From the NCBI RefSeq assembly GCF_015694725.1, contig NZ_JADQDQ010000004.1, positions 372,001 to 436,000 of the forward strand: 64,000 nucleotides of DNA, written 5' to 3'. The DNA is from Hymenobacter jeongseonensis (GTDB lineage Bacteria; Bacteroidota; Bacteroidia; Cytophagales; Hymenobacteraceae). Shown piece after piece: positions 17,410-26,136 of the stretch. Each line of letters opens with the position of its first letter. The stretch's first letter is position 1. Under the pieces are notes generated by a model. It had not been told where the DNA came from. It saw only the letters and a list, made by a program, of their open reading frames with translations, and did not search any database. Made by a program: the position numbers and the translations under genes.

Positions 17410-17504
17410 GAGCGGTTTAGCTGCGCTCAGCGTGAACTGATATTTAACATGCCGGCCCTAAAAAATGCCCTCAACAAGCGCCAGTGTATGCTGGTCACTT
17501 ACAT

Positions 17505-17546
17505 ACAAAAAAAGAAGCCGCTGGGATTACCAACGGCTTCTTTTAG
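17505..17546. terminator. bidirectional intrinsic terminator
   Basis: AAAAGAAGCCG(C)TGGG... with CGGCTTCTTTT as the second arm and A/T runs on both sides. It lies downstream of the susE-like gene on the minus strand. Confidence 0.75.
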
Positions 17547-17602
17547 CTTAATCGAAATAAAAACTTAAGGCAATAAAGCCAATGCTTTTATTCTGAATTC
17601 CT

Positions 17603-18379
17603 TTACTGAGGAATGATGGTATACGTCAGGTTTGCAACGTCAAGCTTGATGGTATACGTGCCGGCTGTAGCAACCTTGATGTTGCCACCATTCAGAGCCA
17701 CAGGGCCGCCCGTGTTAACGCTGCTGCCGTAGTTAGTGGTCCAAGCCGCATTGAGACGGAACTTGAATTCATCGGCGTTCAAAGCCCGCGTGATGTCGTA
17801 GGTTTTGGTCACGCAATTGTACACCAAAGGCACATCGGTGTTCCAATCGATGCCCGCTGGGCCGATGATGGAATACACATCGGTATTGGGAGGCAAGCAA
17901 ACCTGATAAGGTGTCACTGTGAAAGCTACGGGCTCAGAGTGAAACTTTTGTGCATCAGTGCCAATTACCGCCGCAACTCGTGCGTACGCGGTGGTCGAAA
18001 TCCCTGGTGCAAGACCAACCTTGAGCAATGCCGTGTTCATGTCCTTAACTGTCACTGCTGTGGTTGTGCTTGTGCCAGCGTCGACAAAACCATTGTAACC
18101 AAACGATTCAGCAGATTTAGCAAACTGAATCTGATATGTAGGAGTTGGAGCAGCCATTTTTTCAGCATTACTCATGCTGAAAGAAGTTATGGAATTCCAA
18201 GTATAGGTTGAAGCTATTTGGGCTTCGTTAGCCTGCAATAACACAATACTGTTAGTGGAAGCAGTGATTTTCATGGAATTAGAAGGCGTTACGGTTGCCT
18301 TTACTTCATCCTTTTCACAAGATGCAAGAGTTGCTAAGGCAAATAAACCTGCTACCACTTGGGTAAGCCAATTTTTCAT
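17603..18379 (-). CDS. SusE-domain outer-membrane lipoprotein
   Basis: 258 residues from the ATG at 18379; the signal MKNWLTQVVAGLFALATLASC ends in a lipobox. The N-terminal Ig-like SusE domain (ITASTNSIVLLQANEAQIASTYTWN ... YQIQFAKS) is followed by a segment with AWTTNYGSSVNTGG and GTYTIKLDVANLTYTIIPQ, typical of starch-binding modules in SusE/SusF proteins. It should sit on the outer face of the outer membrane and bind glucan. It lies 217 bp downstream of susD with an intrinsic terminator in between, so it may be expressed at a lower level than susCD or from its own promoter. Confidence 0.88.
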   Translation of the reverse strand: MKNWLTQVVAGLFALATLASCEKDEVKATVTPSNSMKITASTNSIVLLQANEAQIASTYTWNSITSFSMSNAEKMAAPTPTYQIQFAKSAESFGYNGFVDAGTSTTTAVTVKDMNTALLKVGLAPGISTTAYARVAAVIGTDAQKFHSEPVAFTVTPYQVCLPPNTDVYSIIGPAGIDWNTDVPLVYNCVTKTYDITRALNADEFKFRLNAAWTTNYGSSVNTGGPVALNGGNIKVATAGTYTIKLDVANLTYTIIPQ

Positions 18380-18549
18380 GATTGTTGATTTAATGATGAG
18401 GTGATAACAAGAACTGTACATACTCCTGAATGCAACAAATCGGTTTTCTTAAAAGTGTCGTGTTGTACGTCAAAAAAACAGTTGCATTGGTTAATCGTAA
18501 CCAAGCAGACAGGGATTTGAAAAGTAGTTCTTGTAAAGATTTTTAAATC

Positions 18550-18590
18550 AAAATGGGATGGGCCACGCCAGCGCGACCCATCCCATTTTT
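18550..18590 (-). terminator. intrinsic terminator between susD and susE
   Basis: Arms AAAATGGGATGGG and CCCATCCCATTTT with a 14-nt loop, beginning 7 bp past the susD stop codon on the minus strand and followed by a short T-rich tract. It probably reduces transcription into susE. Confidence 0.75.
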
Positions 18591-18596
18591 GATGAA

Positions 18597-20225
18597 TTAG
18601 TAACCCGGGTTTTGCTTTAGGTTAGGGTTCACCGTGATATCGGACGATGGAATTGGGAACAGCGAACGGTAAACGTCAACGCTACGACCAGCAGCTACGC
18701 CACCTTTCCAAGGCCAGAGATAAGTGGCCGTGGTAAACTGGTTGTGGCGGATGAGGTCGGTACGGCGGGTACCTTCCCAGTGCAGCTCGCGGGCCCTCTC
18801 ATCAAGGATGAACTGCTTCGTCATTTGAGCATCTGTAATAGCACCGGTCGAGCCTTTGAAAGCACGGGCACGCAGTTGGTTTACATACTCAAGGGCAGTG
18901 GCGCGGCTGCCGCCGCCTTCAATAGCCGCTTCGGCATAAGTGAGCATCATGTCCGACAAGCGCAGCATGGGGAAGTCGACGCTCGAAAAGTTTTGAGGGC
19001 CGCCTTGACCGACACCCGCCGAAGTGATGTTGCGGTACTTGGTCACACCTAGGCCCTGGGTGAACTGGCTAAGGTCGTTGATTGCCAACGTCTGGCCTGG
19101 GGTCCAAAACCGACCGCGGGTATCCTTTAGGGTATCGCCTCCAGCGAGGAAAAACTTGTCTACCAAAGCACTAGTGGTGCGCAAACCGCCCCAGCCGGTA
19201 GATTGGCCAACATAGCGCTGCCACGCCCCATCAACACCGCTGGTGGCCCCGTTAACTAGGAAGGTGGTGCCGCCATAGCTCTGTACCCGCGACACGTCGA
19301 AGATGACAGGCCAGATGATTTCATTAGCAGCCGGGGGGAGATTATTGTCCGCCAAGAAATTGCGGCCATAAGCCGACGAAGCTGGGCTGGCAGCCGTCAC
19401 GAGTGTATAGCCCGAGTCGACAACTTTCTTAGCTTCATCAGCGGCTTTGGCGAACTGCGGAGTACCCGTGTATACGCCGGCATTCAGGTACAACCGAGCA
19501 AGGTAGCCGTGAGCGGCAGCTTGGTCGATACGGCCGTACTCATTGGTGCGAGCCGGTGCCAACTCCGTAGTAAGGGCTAGTAATTCTGATTCTACAAAAT
19601 CGTAAAGCTGCTTGCGGGTATAGTATTGCGGTGCCGCGCCACCGATTTCGTTTGCTTCTGTTACGAAGGGACCGTTTCCAAACAAATCGATGATATGCGA
19701 ATACGAAACCGCTCGCAGGAATCGAGCTTCGGCGCGAAACACCTTGCCTTGAGCCACCTCGGCACCCGCCAAACGGCTGCCGAGCTTATCATCTGCAGAT
19801 TCACGGATGAACTCGTTGCAGGTGGCTATCTGGTAGTAGCAGCGGTTGTACAGGCCACGAATGAGGGGGTTGTTGGAATCCCAGTTTAGGTTGTGCCAAT
19901 CCTGCAGACCGGGGTCGTTCCAGGCAATAACGGCTTCGTCGGTGGTAATTTCCTGAGCACTCCAGAGCTGACGAAGATAATTGGATGTACCCGCATCAAT
20001 ACCGGTAATATCACCTGAATCAGGGCCGTTCGAGCCGGATAGGGCGAAGCCGCCGTACAATTTGGCCAACACCTGCTTGTAACCGTTTAGCCCAACATAA
20101 ACCTTATCAGGCGACAACTCATACTTCGGCGTTTGGTCGAGGTCCTTGGTGCAGGATGTGCTCAGCCCCAGCAGGGCCGTGCTCAAAGTCAGGGCCGTTA
20201 GCCCACGATATAAATTGTTTTTCAT
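18597..20225 (-). CDS. SusD/RagB-family outer-membrane lipoprotein
   Basis: 542 residues with a lipoprotein signal ending in LSTSC and the typical N-terminal CTKDLDQTPKYELSPDKVYVGLNGYKQVLAKLYGGF. TPR-like helices follow (GKVFRAEARFLRAVSYSHIIDLFGNGPFV), and the C-terminal block PMLRLSDMMLTYAEAAIEGG ... ALEYVNQLRARAF ... ILDERARELHWEGTRRTDLIRHN is the SusD signature. It forms the lid of the SusC transporter and captures the oligosaccharide at the cell surface. It lies 14 bp downstream of susC in the same operon. Confidence 0.95.
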   Translation of the reverse strand: MKNNLYRGLTALTLSTALLGLSTSCTKDLDQTPKYELSPDKVYVGLNGYKQVLAKLYGGFALSGSNGPDSGDITGIDAGTSNYLRQLWSAQEITTDEAVIAWNDPGLQDWHNLNWDSNNPLIRGLYNRCYYQIATCNEFIRESADDKLGSRLAGAEVAQGKVFRAEARFLRAVSYSHIIDLFGNGPFVTEANEIGGAAPQYYTRKQLYDFVESELLALTTELAPARTNEYGRIDQAAAHGYLARLYLNAGVYTGTPQFAKAADEAKKVVDSGYTLVTAASPASSAYGRNFLADNNLPPAANEIIWPVIFDVSRVQSYGGTTFLVNGATSGVDGAWQRYVGQSTGWGGLRTTSALVDKFFLAGGDTLKDTRGRFWTPGQTLAINDLSQFTQGLGVTKYRNITSAGVGQGGPQNFSSVDFPMLRLSDMMLTYAEAAIEGGGSRATALEYVNQLRARAFKGSTGAITDAQMTKQFILDERARELHWEGTRRTDLIRHNQFTTATYLWPWKGGVAAGRSVDVYRSLFPIPSSDITVNPNLKQNPGY

Positions 20226-20239
20226 GAGTAGTGGGAATT

Positions 20240-23200
20240 TTAAAAGCCGAGGGCAAGGCCGAGCGTGTAGGTGCGGGCACGTGGATAGAAGCTGTTGTCA
20301 ATGCCACTGAAGATTTCAGGGTCGACGCCTTCATATTTCGTAATGAGGAAGGCATTCTGCACGTTACCCGTAACGCGGAGCGAAGAAGCTCCGAGAACTT
20401 TGCCAACATTGTAACCGAGCGAGATGTTCTCGCAGCGCAGGAACGAAGCATTCTGTACGTAGTAATCCGAGTACAACTCCCGACGGGAAAAACCAGTGTT
20501 GAGGATGTCAGGGTTCAGGTTGTTTACGAAGTTGACCGATTCTTGCGCATTGGCGTAAGTACCTAGGCCCGCCGCGTTGGCATTGTAAACGTAGTTGCCA
20601 AGGTTGCCGCGCAATGTAAAGGCCATCGTAAACTTGTTGTACACTATGTTCGAGCTAAAGCCCAACGTAACCAGAGGTGCCGGCTGCTTGTAGAAGTAGT
20701 CGCCGGCATTAACGTTGTTGGGGTTACGGTCGCTGTTAACGTACAAACCCTGAACGGGCCGGCCATCAGGACCATATACCTGGCGACGTACAAAGAAGGC
20801 GTTAGATGGTTGGCCCACGGCTTGGATTTGGATGGTGCCACCGGTGCCGCCAGGAATGCCACCAACTAGGTAACCAGGAAATGTTTCCAATTGACGCCCT
20901 AAGTCGGTGATTTCGTTAACATTGTATGCGCCGTTCAGGTTCACGTCCCAGGTGAAGTTTTCGTTGCGCAAAATGCCGTAGTTCAGTCCTAACTCAACCC
21001 CGCGGTTGCGCAACGAGCCAATGTTGGCATTCAAACGGTTGGTAAAATTCGAACCAGCCGTCTGGTCAACTTCGGCCAGCAGGTCGCTGGCAGTGCGCTG
21101 ATACACATCCAAGGTAGCTGTAAGGCGATTGTCTAAGAAACCCAGGTCCAAGCCTGCGTTGTAAGTGTTGGTAGTTTCCCAAGTAAGCACCGAATTATAG
21201 CCACGTGGGCTATAAGTTAAGCCACCCGAACCCGTTGGGGAATTGCCAAAGGGATACTGGGAGGTAGCAACACCGGGCGAGTAGCGTGCTTGGGTGTCGT
21301 ACACGCCACCGACATCCTGCTGACCCGTGCGACCGTAGCCAGCCCGCACCTTCAATTCTGAGAAGAAGGTGTTGTCTTTCAGGAAAGCTTCGTTCTTCAC
21401 GCGCCAAGCCAAGCCCAATGCTGGGAACCAACCACTACGGTAGGCCTTGTTGAAACGCGATGTGTTGTCGTTACGCAACGTGGCCGTCACAAGGTACTTG
21501 TCCTGGACGTTCATAGTAGCCCGTCCGAAATAAGACAACAGCACATATTTGCTGTAATAAAGCGGCACACTCAAGGTATCATCTTTCACGTAGGTAGTGG
21601 TACGGTCGGAGCGGAAGCGCAGGAAGTTGGGGCCTTGTGTCACGAACGATTGATAGGCGTAGCCGCCCTGCACGTCGAATTTGGTGCCGCCAATCTGCTT
21701 GCCATAAGCAAGATAAGTTTCGAGCAGATTCATGTCCCGGTCTTGGGCATATTGGGAATAAGAGCCATTCAAGCCCGGCAATTGTGAGTCGGGGTTGAAG
21801 GTGCCAAAGTCATTTGGGTTAATAATGTTGCTGCCCTCGCTGCGCGATGCGTCAAGGCCAAGATTGAGGTTGGCCCTTAGGCCTTCGATGCCATGGATTT
21901 TATAGTCAAACTGCACGTTACCAATTAGACGCTTCACCCGGCTGGTGTTGTTCTCGTTGTTAATAGCCGCCACGGGATTGGTAGGGGCGTTACCCAATGG
22001 ATTGCCAGAAGAGGGATTCAGATACTGATAATAACCGCCGAAACGCGTGTACTCAGGGTCACTAGAACGGACGGGCTGGGTTGGGTCGTAGAGGGCGGCG
22101 CCTGCCACGTAGCCGTAGTTCACAAAGCGGTTGTCTACCACACTGCCTTTGGCGTTTATGTCAATGCGCAACCGGTCGTTGAGCAGAGTAGGAGTTAAGC
22201 TAATTGAACCAGTATTGCGCTTCAACTGGTTGGTGATGGCAATGCCCTCCTGATACAGATTGCCATAAGAAACACGAAATGGTACTTTTGATACGCTACC
22301 AATCAGACTGACTGTATTATCGTAAGTCATAGCGCTGCGGAAAATCTCGTTTTGCCAGTTGGTGCTGGCATCGCCCAGTGTAGTATCTTGAGATGGCGAG
22401 CCGTTCAACCGTATCTGCCGACGAAATTCTTCGGTCGAAAGCATTTTATAGCGCTGAGCAACTGTCGAAATGCCCGTTTGAGAGTTCAGCTCTACACGTA
22501 GCTTCTCGCCCTGCAGGCCACGCTTAGTGGTGATGAGGATTACGCCGCCCGAAGCCCGGTTGCCGTAGATAGCCGTGGCCGAAGCGTCCTTCAGAACCGT
22601 GAAGGTTTCGATGTCGCTGGGGTTAATCAACGAGAGGGGGTTGGAAACGCCGCTGATGTCGCCTTTGTCAACCGGCACGCCGTCGATTACATACAGCGGG
22701 TCGCTGTTGGCATTGAGCGACGAGTTGCCGCGGATGCGGATAACGCTGCCCGTGCCCGGCGCACCACCGGCCGTGGTGATGCTCACCCCGGCCACTTTGC
22801 CCTGAATGAGCTGCTCGGGGTTGGTTACCTGGCCTTGCACAAATTCGCGGGAGTCAACCGTGGCCACGGCCCCGGTCACGTCCTGGCGGCGCTGCGTGCC
22901 ATAGCCCACTACCACCGCTTCGGAAAGCTGGGTAGCGTTTTCAACCAAGCTAGCGGCTACTTCCGTGTTCTGGCCGGCCACCACCGTTACGGGACGGCGG
23001 ACGGTGTTGTAGCCCACAAACGAGACAACCAGGGTTTGGGCCCCGGCTGGTACGTTCTGAATGCTGTAGGTGCCATCAACGTTGGATGAGCTGCCCAGCG
23101 AAGTGCCTTCAATCAGGACCGTAGCCCCGGGAATGCCTTCGTTTTTACCATCGGTAACCCGTCCGCTGATGGAGCCAGTCTGGGCATAGGCTCCCGAAGG

Positions 23201-23260
23201 AAAACCGAAGGCCGCGAATAATAGCAGAAACAGTAGTTTCGCTAGATAAGGGTGTTTCAT
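20240..23260 (-). CDS. SusC/RagA-family TonB-dependent outer-membrane transporter
   Basis: About 1006 residues from the ATG at 23260. Signal peptide, then a carboxypeptidase-regulatory-like domain (GSISGRVTDGKNEGIPGATVLIEGTS, about 25-110), a plug domain (VVVGYGTQRRQDVTGAVATV ... IQGKVAGVSI ... NSDPLYVIDGVP), and a 22-strand barrel ending ARTYTLGLALGF with the terminal Phe expected of outer-membrane proteins. With SusD it imports oligosaccharides using TonB energy. The amylase, susD and susE neighbours point to alpha-glucans, but no SusR-type or sigma/anti-sigma regulator is in the window. Confidence 0.95.
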   Translation of the reverse strand: MKHPYLAKLLFLLLFAAFGFPSGAYAQTGSISGRVTDGKNEGIPGATVLIEGTSLGSSSNVDGTYSIQNVPAGAQTLVVSFVGYNTVRRPVTVVAGQNTEVAASLVENATQLSEAVVVGYGTQRRQDVTGAVATVDSREFVQGQVTNPEQLIQGKVAGVSITTAGGAPGTGSVIRIRGNSSLNANSDPLYVIDGVPVDKGDISGVSNPLSLINPSDIETFTVLKDASATAIYGNRASGGVILITTKRGLQGEKLRVELNSQTGISTVAQRYKMLSTEEFRRQIRLNGSPSQDTTLGDASTNWQNEIFRSAMTYDNTVSLIGSVSKVPFRVSYGNLYQEGIAITNQLKRNTGSISLTPTLLNDRLRIDINAKGSVVDNRFVNYGYVAGAALYDPTQPVRSSDPEYTRFGGYYQYLNPSSGNPLGNAPTNPVAAINNENNTSRVKRLIGNVQFDYKIHGIEGLRANLNLGLDASRSEGSNIINPNDFGTFNPDSQLPGLNGSYSQYAQDRDMNLLETYLAYGKQIGGTKFDVQGGYAYQSFVTQGPNFLRFRSDRTTTYVKDDTLSVPLYYSKYVLLSYFGRATMNVQDKYLVTATLRNDNTSRFNKAYRSGWFPALGLAWRVKNEAFLKDNTFFSELKVRAGYGRTGQQDVGGVYDTQARYSPGVATSQYPFGNSPTGSGGLTYSPRGYNSVLTWETTNTYNAGLDLGFLDNRLTATLDVYQRTASDLLAEVDQTAGSNFTNRLNANIGSLRNRGVELGLNYGILRNENFTWDVNLNGAYNVNEITDLGRQLETFPGYLVGGIPGGTGGTIQIQAVGQPSNAFFVRRQVYGPDGRPVQGLYVNSDRNPNNVNAGDYFYKQPAPLVTLGFSSNIVYNKFTMAFTLRGNLGNYVYNANAAGLGTYANAQESVNFVNNLNPDILNTGFSRRELYSDYYVQNASFLRCENISLGYNVGKVLGASSLRVTGNVQNAFLITKYEGVDPEIFSGIDNSFYPRARTYTLGLALGF

Positions 23261-23902
23261 GGGAAACAAGAATTTGGTGGGAAAATGTGAGTGGTGGGAG
23301 AAAGTAAAAAAAACGTTTGGGAAACAGGGTGCAAGTTATCTAATAAATAGCATGTAAGCCCCTTTTAAGCCGGTTTTTACAATGGATTTTTTGCGTGTAT
23401 TCAGCGGCGTTTTGACGGAGAGGAATAATCGAAGTTTACGAATATGGCGCTATCATCGAGCGTTGTGCAATTGAATAAACTGCTTAAATTTAACTATTTA
23501 CAACGAAAATCAGTTGGGCAATGCGCTTCATAAAACTCATCAAACGATTGGGAGAGAAATAAGGACTGGTAGTAAATATGTAAATCTTTGATAGTCAGAA
23601 CTTGGAATCTGAATTGCCCTGCTGCTAAGTTGCTGATTTTTTTGTAGAATTCTGTGCCCGAAATTTGCAATGCCGCAAGGGGTGAGGGGGTGAAAACTAA
23701 TTCTTTTTCGGGATTTAGTGGCGCCCGATTGGCAGAAAATGGACGCATTTGTTCCTGAATTGAGGCGCCTACTGGTCCTCTAGGCTGTCCGCTTCCTGGC
23801 AAGTGCCACAGATTACGTAATGGTACTACCCTGGCTTGCGTGGCGTGGCAATGGCCTTGCAAGGCCATTATCTCCTAATTACATTTGGCTTTCCCTAAGA
23901 AA
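23261..23902. other. 642-bp intergenic region with a 20-bp perfect palindrome
   Basis: The AT-rich stretch upstream of susC presumably holds the susC promoter, but no convincing TAnnTTTG element was found. A 124-codon frame on the minus strand (23494-23868) looks random in composition and was not accepted. At 23850-23869 there is a perfect 20-bp palindrome, AATGGCCTTGCAAGGCCATT, 33 bp before the next gene; it could be an operator site. Confidence 0.5.
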
Positions 23903-24598
23903 ATGAAAAAGCACTTCCTGCTCGTGGTGTGGCTGCTTGCGGCCACGCTGACCAGTGCGCTGGCCCAGTCGCGGTCTGCCTCGCGAAAGCCTTCGCCGGC
24001 TAAAAACAGCAAATTGGGGGCGGGAGCCAAGAGCAAGCGGCCGCCGTCGGCTTATTCAGCCGGCCAAAAACCGGCCGGGGGCGACGATGACGGGGCGCCG
24101 GAAGTGTTTGTGGGCAAGATTAAGCTGAAGAAACCGGTGCTGGTGTACTACGAGCAGGCCGCGCCGGGCAAGTCGGTGCAACAGCTCATCATGGCCGAAG
24201 AAAACCTAAGCCTGCTCAAGTCGTTGGACTTGGAGCAGCTCATGAATCGCCGCGAAGTGTTCGTTGACGGGCTCAGCAACCGCCCCCTACCGGGCAGCGA
24301 CGACACCAAGTACCGCCTGCTGGGAACCAGCGCCGTGGCCGAGGATACCCGCCGCCCTGCCGGCGATGGCCGCAGCTTTTACTCGCGGCTGCGGGTGCCG
24401 TCGTCGGGCACGCTTTACGTCGTGCGCGAATCGGCCGAAGAGTACCGCCACTTTGTGAAAGGCCCGCAGAAAAAAGGTGCCCTGCTTGACTTTCAGGCCA
24501 ATGGCCTGCCGGGCATCGATTCGGTGCGGGCCGTGTACACGTTGCGCAAAATGGACTCGGCCGAACGCGGCGCGGGCAGCGGCGAAACCGTGCGCTAA
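23903..24598 (+). CDS. hypothetical secreted protein
   Basis: About 231 residues from the ATG at 23903, giving a signal peptide (MKKHFLLVVWLLAATLTSALAQ). A basic Ser/Lys/Pro-rich linker follows, then a folded region from about 75 (VFVGKIKLKKPVLVYYEQ ... LLKSLDLEQLMNRREVFVDG ... FYSRLRVPSSGTLYVVRESAEEYRHFVKG). No family is recognised. It is followed after 18 bp by the esterase gene, so the two probably share a transcript. Confidence 0.7.
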   Translation: MKKHFLLVVWLLAATLTSALAQSRSASRKPSPAKNSKLGAGAKSKRPPSAYSAGQKPAGGDDDGAPEVFVGKIKLKKPVLVYYEQAAPGKSVQQLIMAEENLSLLKSLDLEQLMNRREVFVDGLSNRPLPGSDDTKYRLLGTSAVAEDTRRPAGDGRSFYSRLRVPSSGTLYVVRESAEEYRHFVKGPQKKGALLDFQANGLPGIDSVRAVYTLRKMDSAERGAGSGETVR

Positions 24599-24616
24599 AA
24601 TTTTTTAAACAGAAGT

Positions 24617-25804
24617 ATGCGATTGATTCCAATGTTGGGTAGGATGGGCCTTTTTGTCGCGCTCGCGGCACCGGCCGCTGCCCAGACTGTGCTTAAAGTG
24701 GGCCGCGTCCCGGCCAATACGCTCGCGGCCGACACGCTCTATGTGGCGGGTTCCTTCAATATGTGGAGCCCGCGCAATTCCGCGTACCGCCTCGCCAAAA
24801 GCCCCGACGGAACCTACCAGATTACCTTGCCCGCCAGCCTCGGGGCTGTGGAATACAAGTTCACCAGGGGCAGCTGGGCAACCGCCGAAGCCGGTGCCAA
24901 CAAAGAACCCATTGCCAACCGCAAAGCCGACCTGCAACAGGCAGCCGTCGTCACCCACGAAATTCTCAACTGGAGCGAGCCCGGCCAAGCGGTGCCCAAG
25001 AAGCATACAGCCTCGCCGCAGGTGCAGGTACTGAGCGAGCAGTTTCAGATTCCGGAGCTGGGCCGCTCGCGCCGTGTGCTGGTGTACCTGCCCGCCGACT
25101 ACGCCAAAAAGCCCAAGCAGCGGTACCCCGTGCTCTACATGCACGACGGCCAGAACGTGTTCGACGAAGCCACGAGCTACAGCGGCGAATGGGGCGTTGA
25201 CGAAACCCTGGACCGCCTCCGCGCCCTGGGCCAGGACCCCAGCAGCTGCATCGTTGTAGCCATTGACAACGACAACCAGCACCGCTCCGACGAATACATT
25301 CCCTGGCGCAATACCGAAATCAAAGCCGGCGGCCAGGGCGGCGCATACGTCGATTTTCTGGCCCGCACCCTCAAGCCCTACATCGACGCGCGCTACCGCA
25401 CCCGGCCCGACGCCGCGCACACCGGCATTGCCGGCTCCAGTTTGGGCGGGCTGATTTCAGTATACGCGGCGTTGAAGTACCCGCGGGTTTTTGGCCGAGT
25501 CGGGGCCTTTTCGCCGGCTTTTTGGGTTTGCAACGATTCCCTGGTGGCTTTTGCCAAAACGCACCCGGCGGCCGCGGCCACGCGCTTCTATTTCGTGTGT
25601 GGGCCTAAGGAATCCGAAACCATGTTGCCGCTCATGACGGCCTGGCGCGATAAGCTGCGGGCCCAGGGCGTGCCCGCTTCCAACCTGTCGTTTCACGCCC
25701 CGGCCGATGGAGAGCACCGGGAGTGGTTCTGGCAGCGGGAGTTTCCGGCGGCGTATCAGTTCCTCTTTCGCTCGGCTGCAGGCAACCTGAAATCGGCCAA
25801 GTAG
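24617..25804 (+). CDS. secreted esterase (Fes/esterase D-like) with N-terminal glycogen-binding-like domain
   Basis: 395 residues. The signal peptide (ending APAAAQ) is followed by an E-set/CBM48-like domain (about 30-115) with LYVAGSFNMWSP and DGTYQITLPASLGAVEYKFTRG. The alpha/beta-hydrolase esterase domain (about 135-385) has RYPVLYMHDGQNVFDE, the nucleophile S275 in GSSLGG, and a likely catalytic His in DGEHREWFW. The architecture matches secreted siderophore- or carbohydrate-esterases of Bacteroidota. Substrate unknown; an acyl-sugar esterase is plausible given the carbohydrate-binding-like domain. A terminator hairpin lies 27 bp after the stop. Confidence 0.85.
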   Translation: MRLIPMLGRMGLFVALAAPAAAQTVLKVGRVPANTLAADTLYVAGSFNMWSPRNSAYRLAKSPDGTYQITLPASLGAVEYKFTRGSWATAEAGANKEPIANRKADLQQAAVVTHEILNWSEPGQAVPKKHTASPQVQVLSEQFQIPELGRSRRVLVYLPADYAKKPKQRYPVLYMHDGQNVFDEATSYSGEWGVDETLDRLRALGQDPSSCIVVAIDNDNQHRSDEYIPWRNTEIKAGGQGGAYVDFLARTLKPYIDARYRTRPDAAHTGIAGSSLGGLISVYAALKYPRVFGRVGAFSPAFWVCNDSLVAFAKTHPAAAATRFYFVCGPKESETMLPLMTAWRDKLRAQGVPASNLSFHAPADGEHREWFWQREFPAAYQFLFRSAAGNLKSAK

Positions 25805-25831
25805 TTATAAAGGCAATTTGTGATAATGTTG

Positions 25832-25872
25832 GCGATACTGAAAATCCGTTGTCAGTATCGCAGGATTTTTTG
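25832..25872 (+). terminator. intrinsic terminator of the esterase gene
   Basis: Perfect 10-bp stem GCGATACTGA (25832-25841) / TCAGTATCGC (25852-25861), followed by AGGATTTTTT. It insulates the trp promoter from upstream transcription. Confidence 0.75.
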
Positions 25873-25879
25873 GTTGGTG

Positions 25880-25913
25880 TTGCTGGTTTTTTAACAAAGT
25901 CGCCATATCTTTG
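25880..25913 (+). promoter_or_regulatory. promoter of the trp operon
   Basis: TTG at 25880-25882 and an exact -7 element TATCTTTG at 25906-25913, spacer 23 bp. Transcription would start about 25 bp before the leader peptide ATG at 25946. Confidence 0.7.
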
Positions 25914-25945
25914 CGTCGCGTTTCAGAAAAGCGCATATTCCAAAC

Positions 25946-26020
25946 ATGACCTTACATCGTACTTCCCAGGCTTGGTGGTGGCAGCTCCGAAACATCGGAC
26001 CGGCCTGCCTGTGCGCCTAG
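25946..26020 (+). CDS. trpL: trp operon leader peptide
   Basis: A 24-codon frame, beginning MTLHRTSQAWWWQ and ending in TAG at 26018-26020, with three consecutive TGG (Trp) codons at 25973-25981. Tryptophan is the rarest residue, so WWW in a short frame between the trp promoter and an intrinsic terminator, directly upstream of trpE, is strong evidence of a regulatory leader. Translation speed through the Trp codons would report the level of charged tRNA-Trp. It is too short to be found by ordinary gene prediction. No Shine-Dalgarno is obvious; the bases before the ATG are A-rich (CCAAAC), as is usual in this phylum. Confidence 0.85.
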   Translation: MTLHRTSQAWWWQLRNIGPACLCA

Positions 26021-26082
26021 CGAAGTCACCCGTGATTTTGCCATTGACCACAAAAAGCCCGGCCGCTAGCCGGGCTTTTTGC
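25982..26082 (+). promoter_or_regulatory. candidate ribosome-mediated trp attenuator
   Basis: The terminator is a 12-bp stem (26052-26063 with 26069-26080, loop CGCTA) ending in a T-run. Upstream, CTAGCG at 26017-26022 is complementary to CGCTAG at 26064-26069, and CCGG at 26000-26003 is complementary to CCGG at 26070-26073, in the correct antiparallel order. Together they would form an antiterminator that removes the loop and 3' arm of the terminator. The leader stop codon lies inside CTAGCG. A ribosome finishing the leader would block this pairing and allow termination; one stalled at the Trp codons would leave it free. A small hairpin TCCGA/TCGGA at 25986-25999 directly follows the Trp codons. 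The pairing scheme is read by eye. Confidence 0.7.
26052..26082 (+). terminator. intrinsic terminator in the trp leader
   Basis: AAAAAGCCCGGC / GCCGGGCTTTTT with a 5-nt loop, 55 bp upstream of the trpE start codon. Its position before, not after, the operon is what makes it an attenuator. Confidence 0.88.
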
Positions 26083-26136
26083 ATTTAATTCCAACAGAGG
26101 CCTGCCACTTGCCTCGCTTGCCAAACCACGCTTCCA

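Noticed and set aside
23494..23868. 124-codon frame on the minus strand upstream of susC
   Set aside because: Residue composition looks random, with no signal, motif or family pattern, and it lies where the susC promoter and a palindrome are expected.
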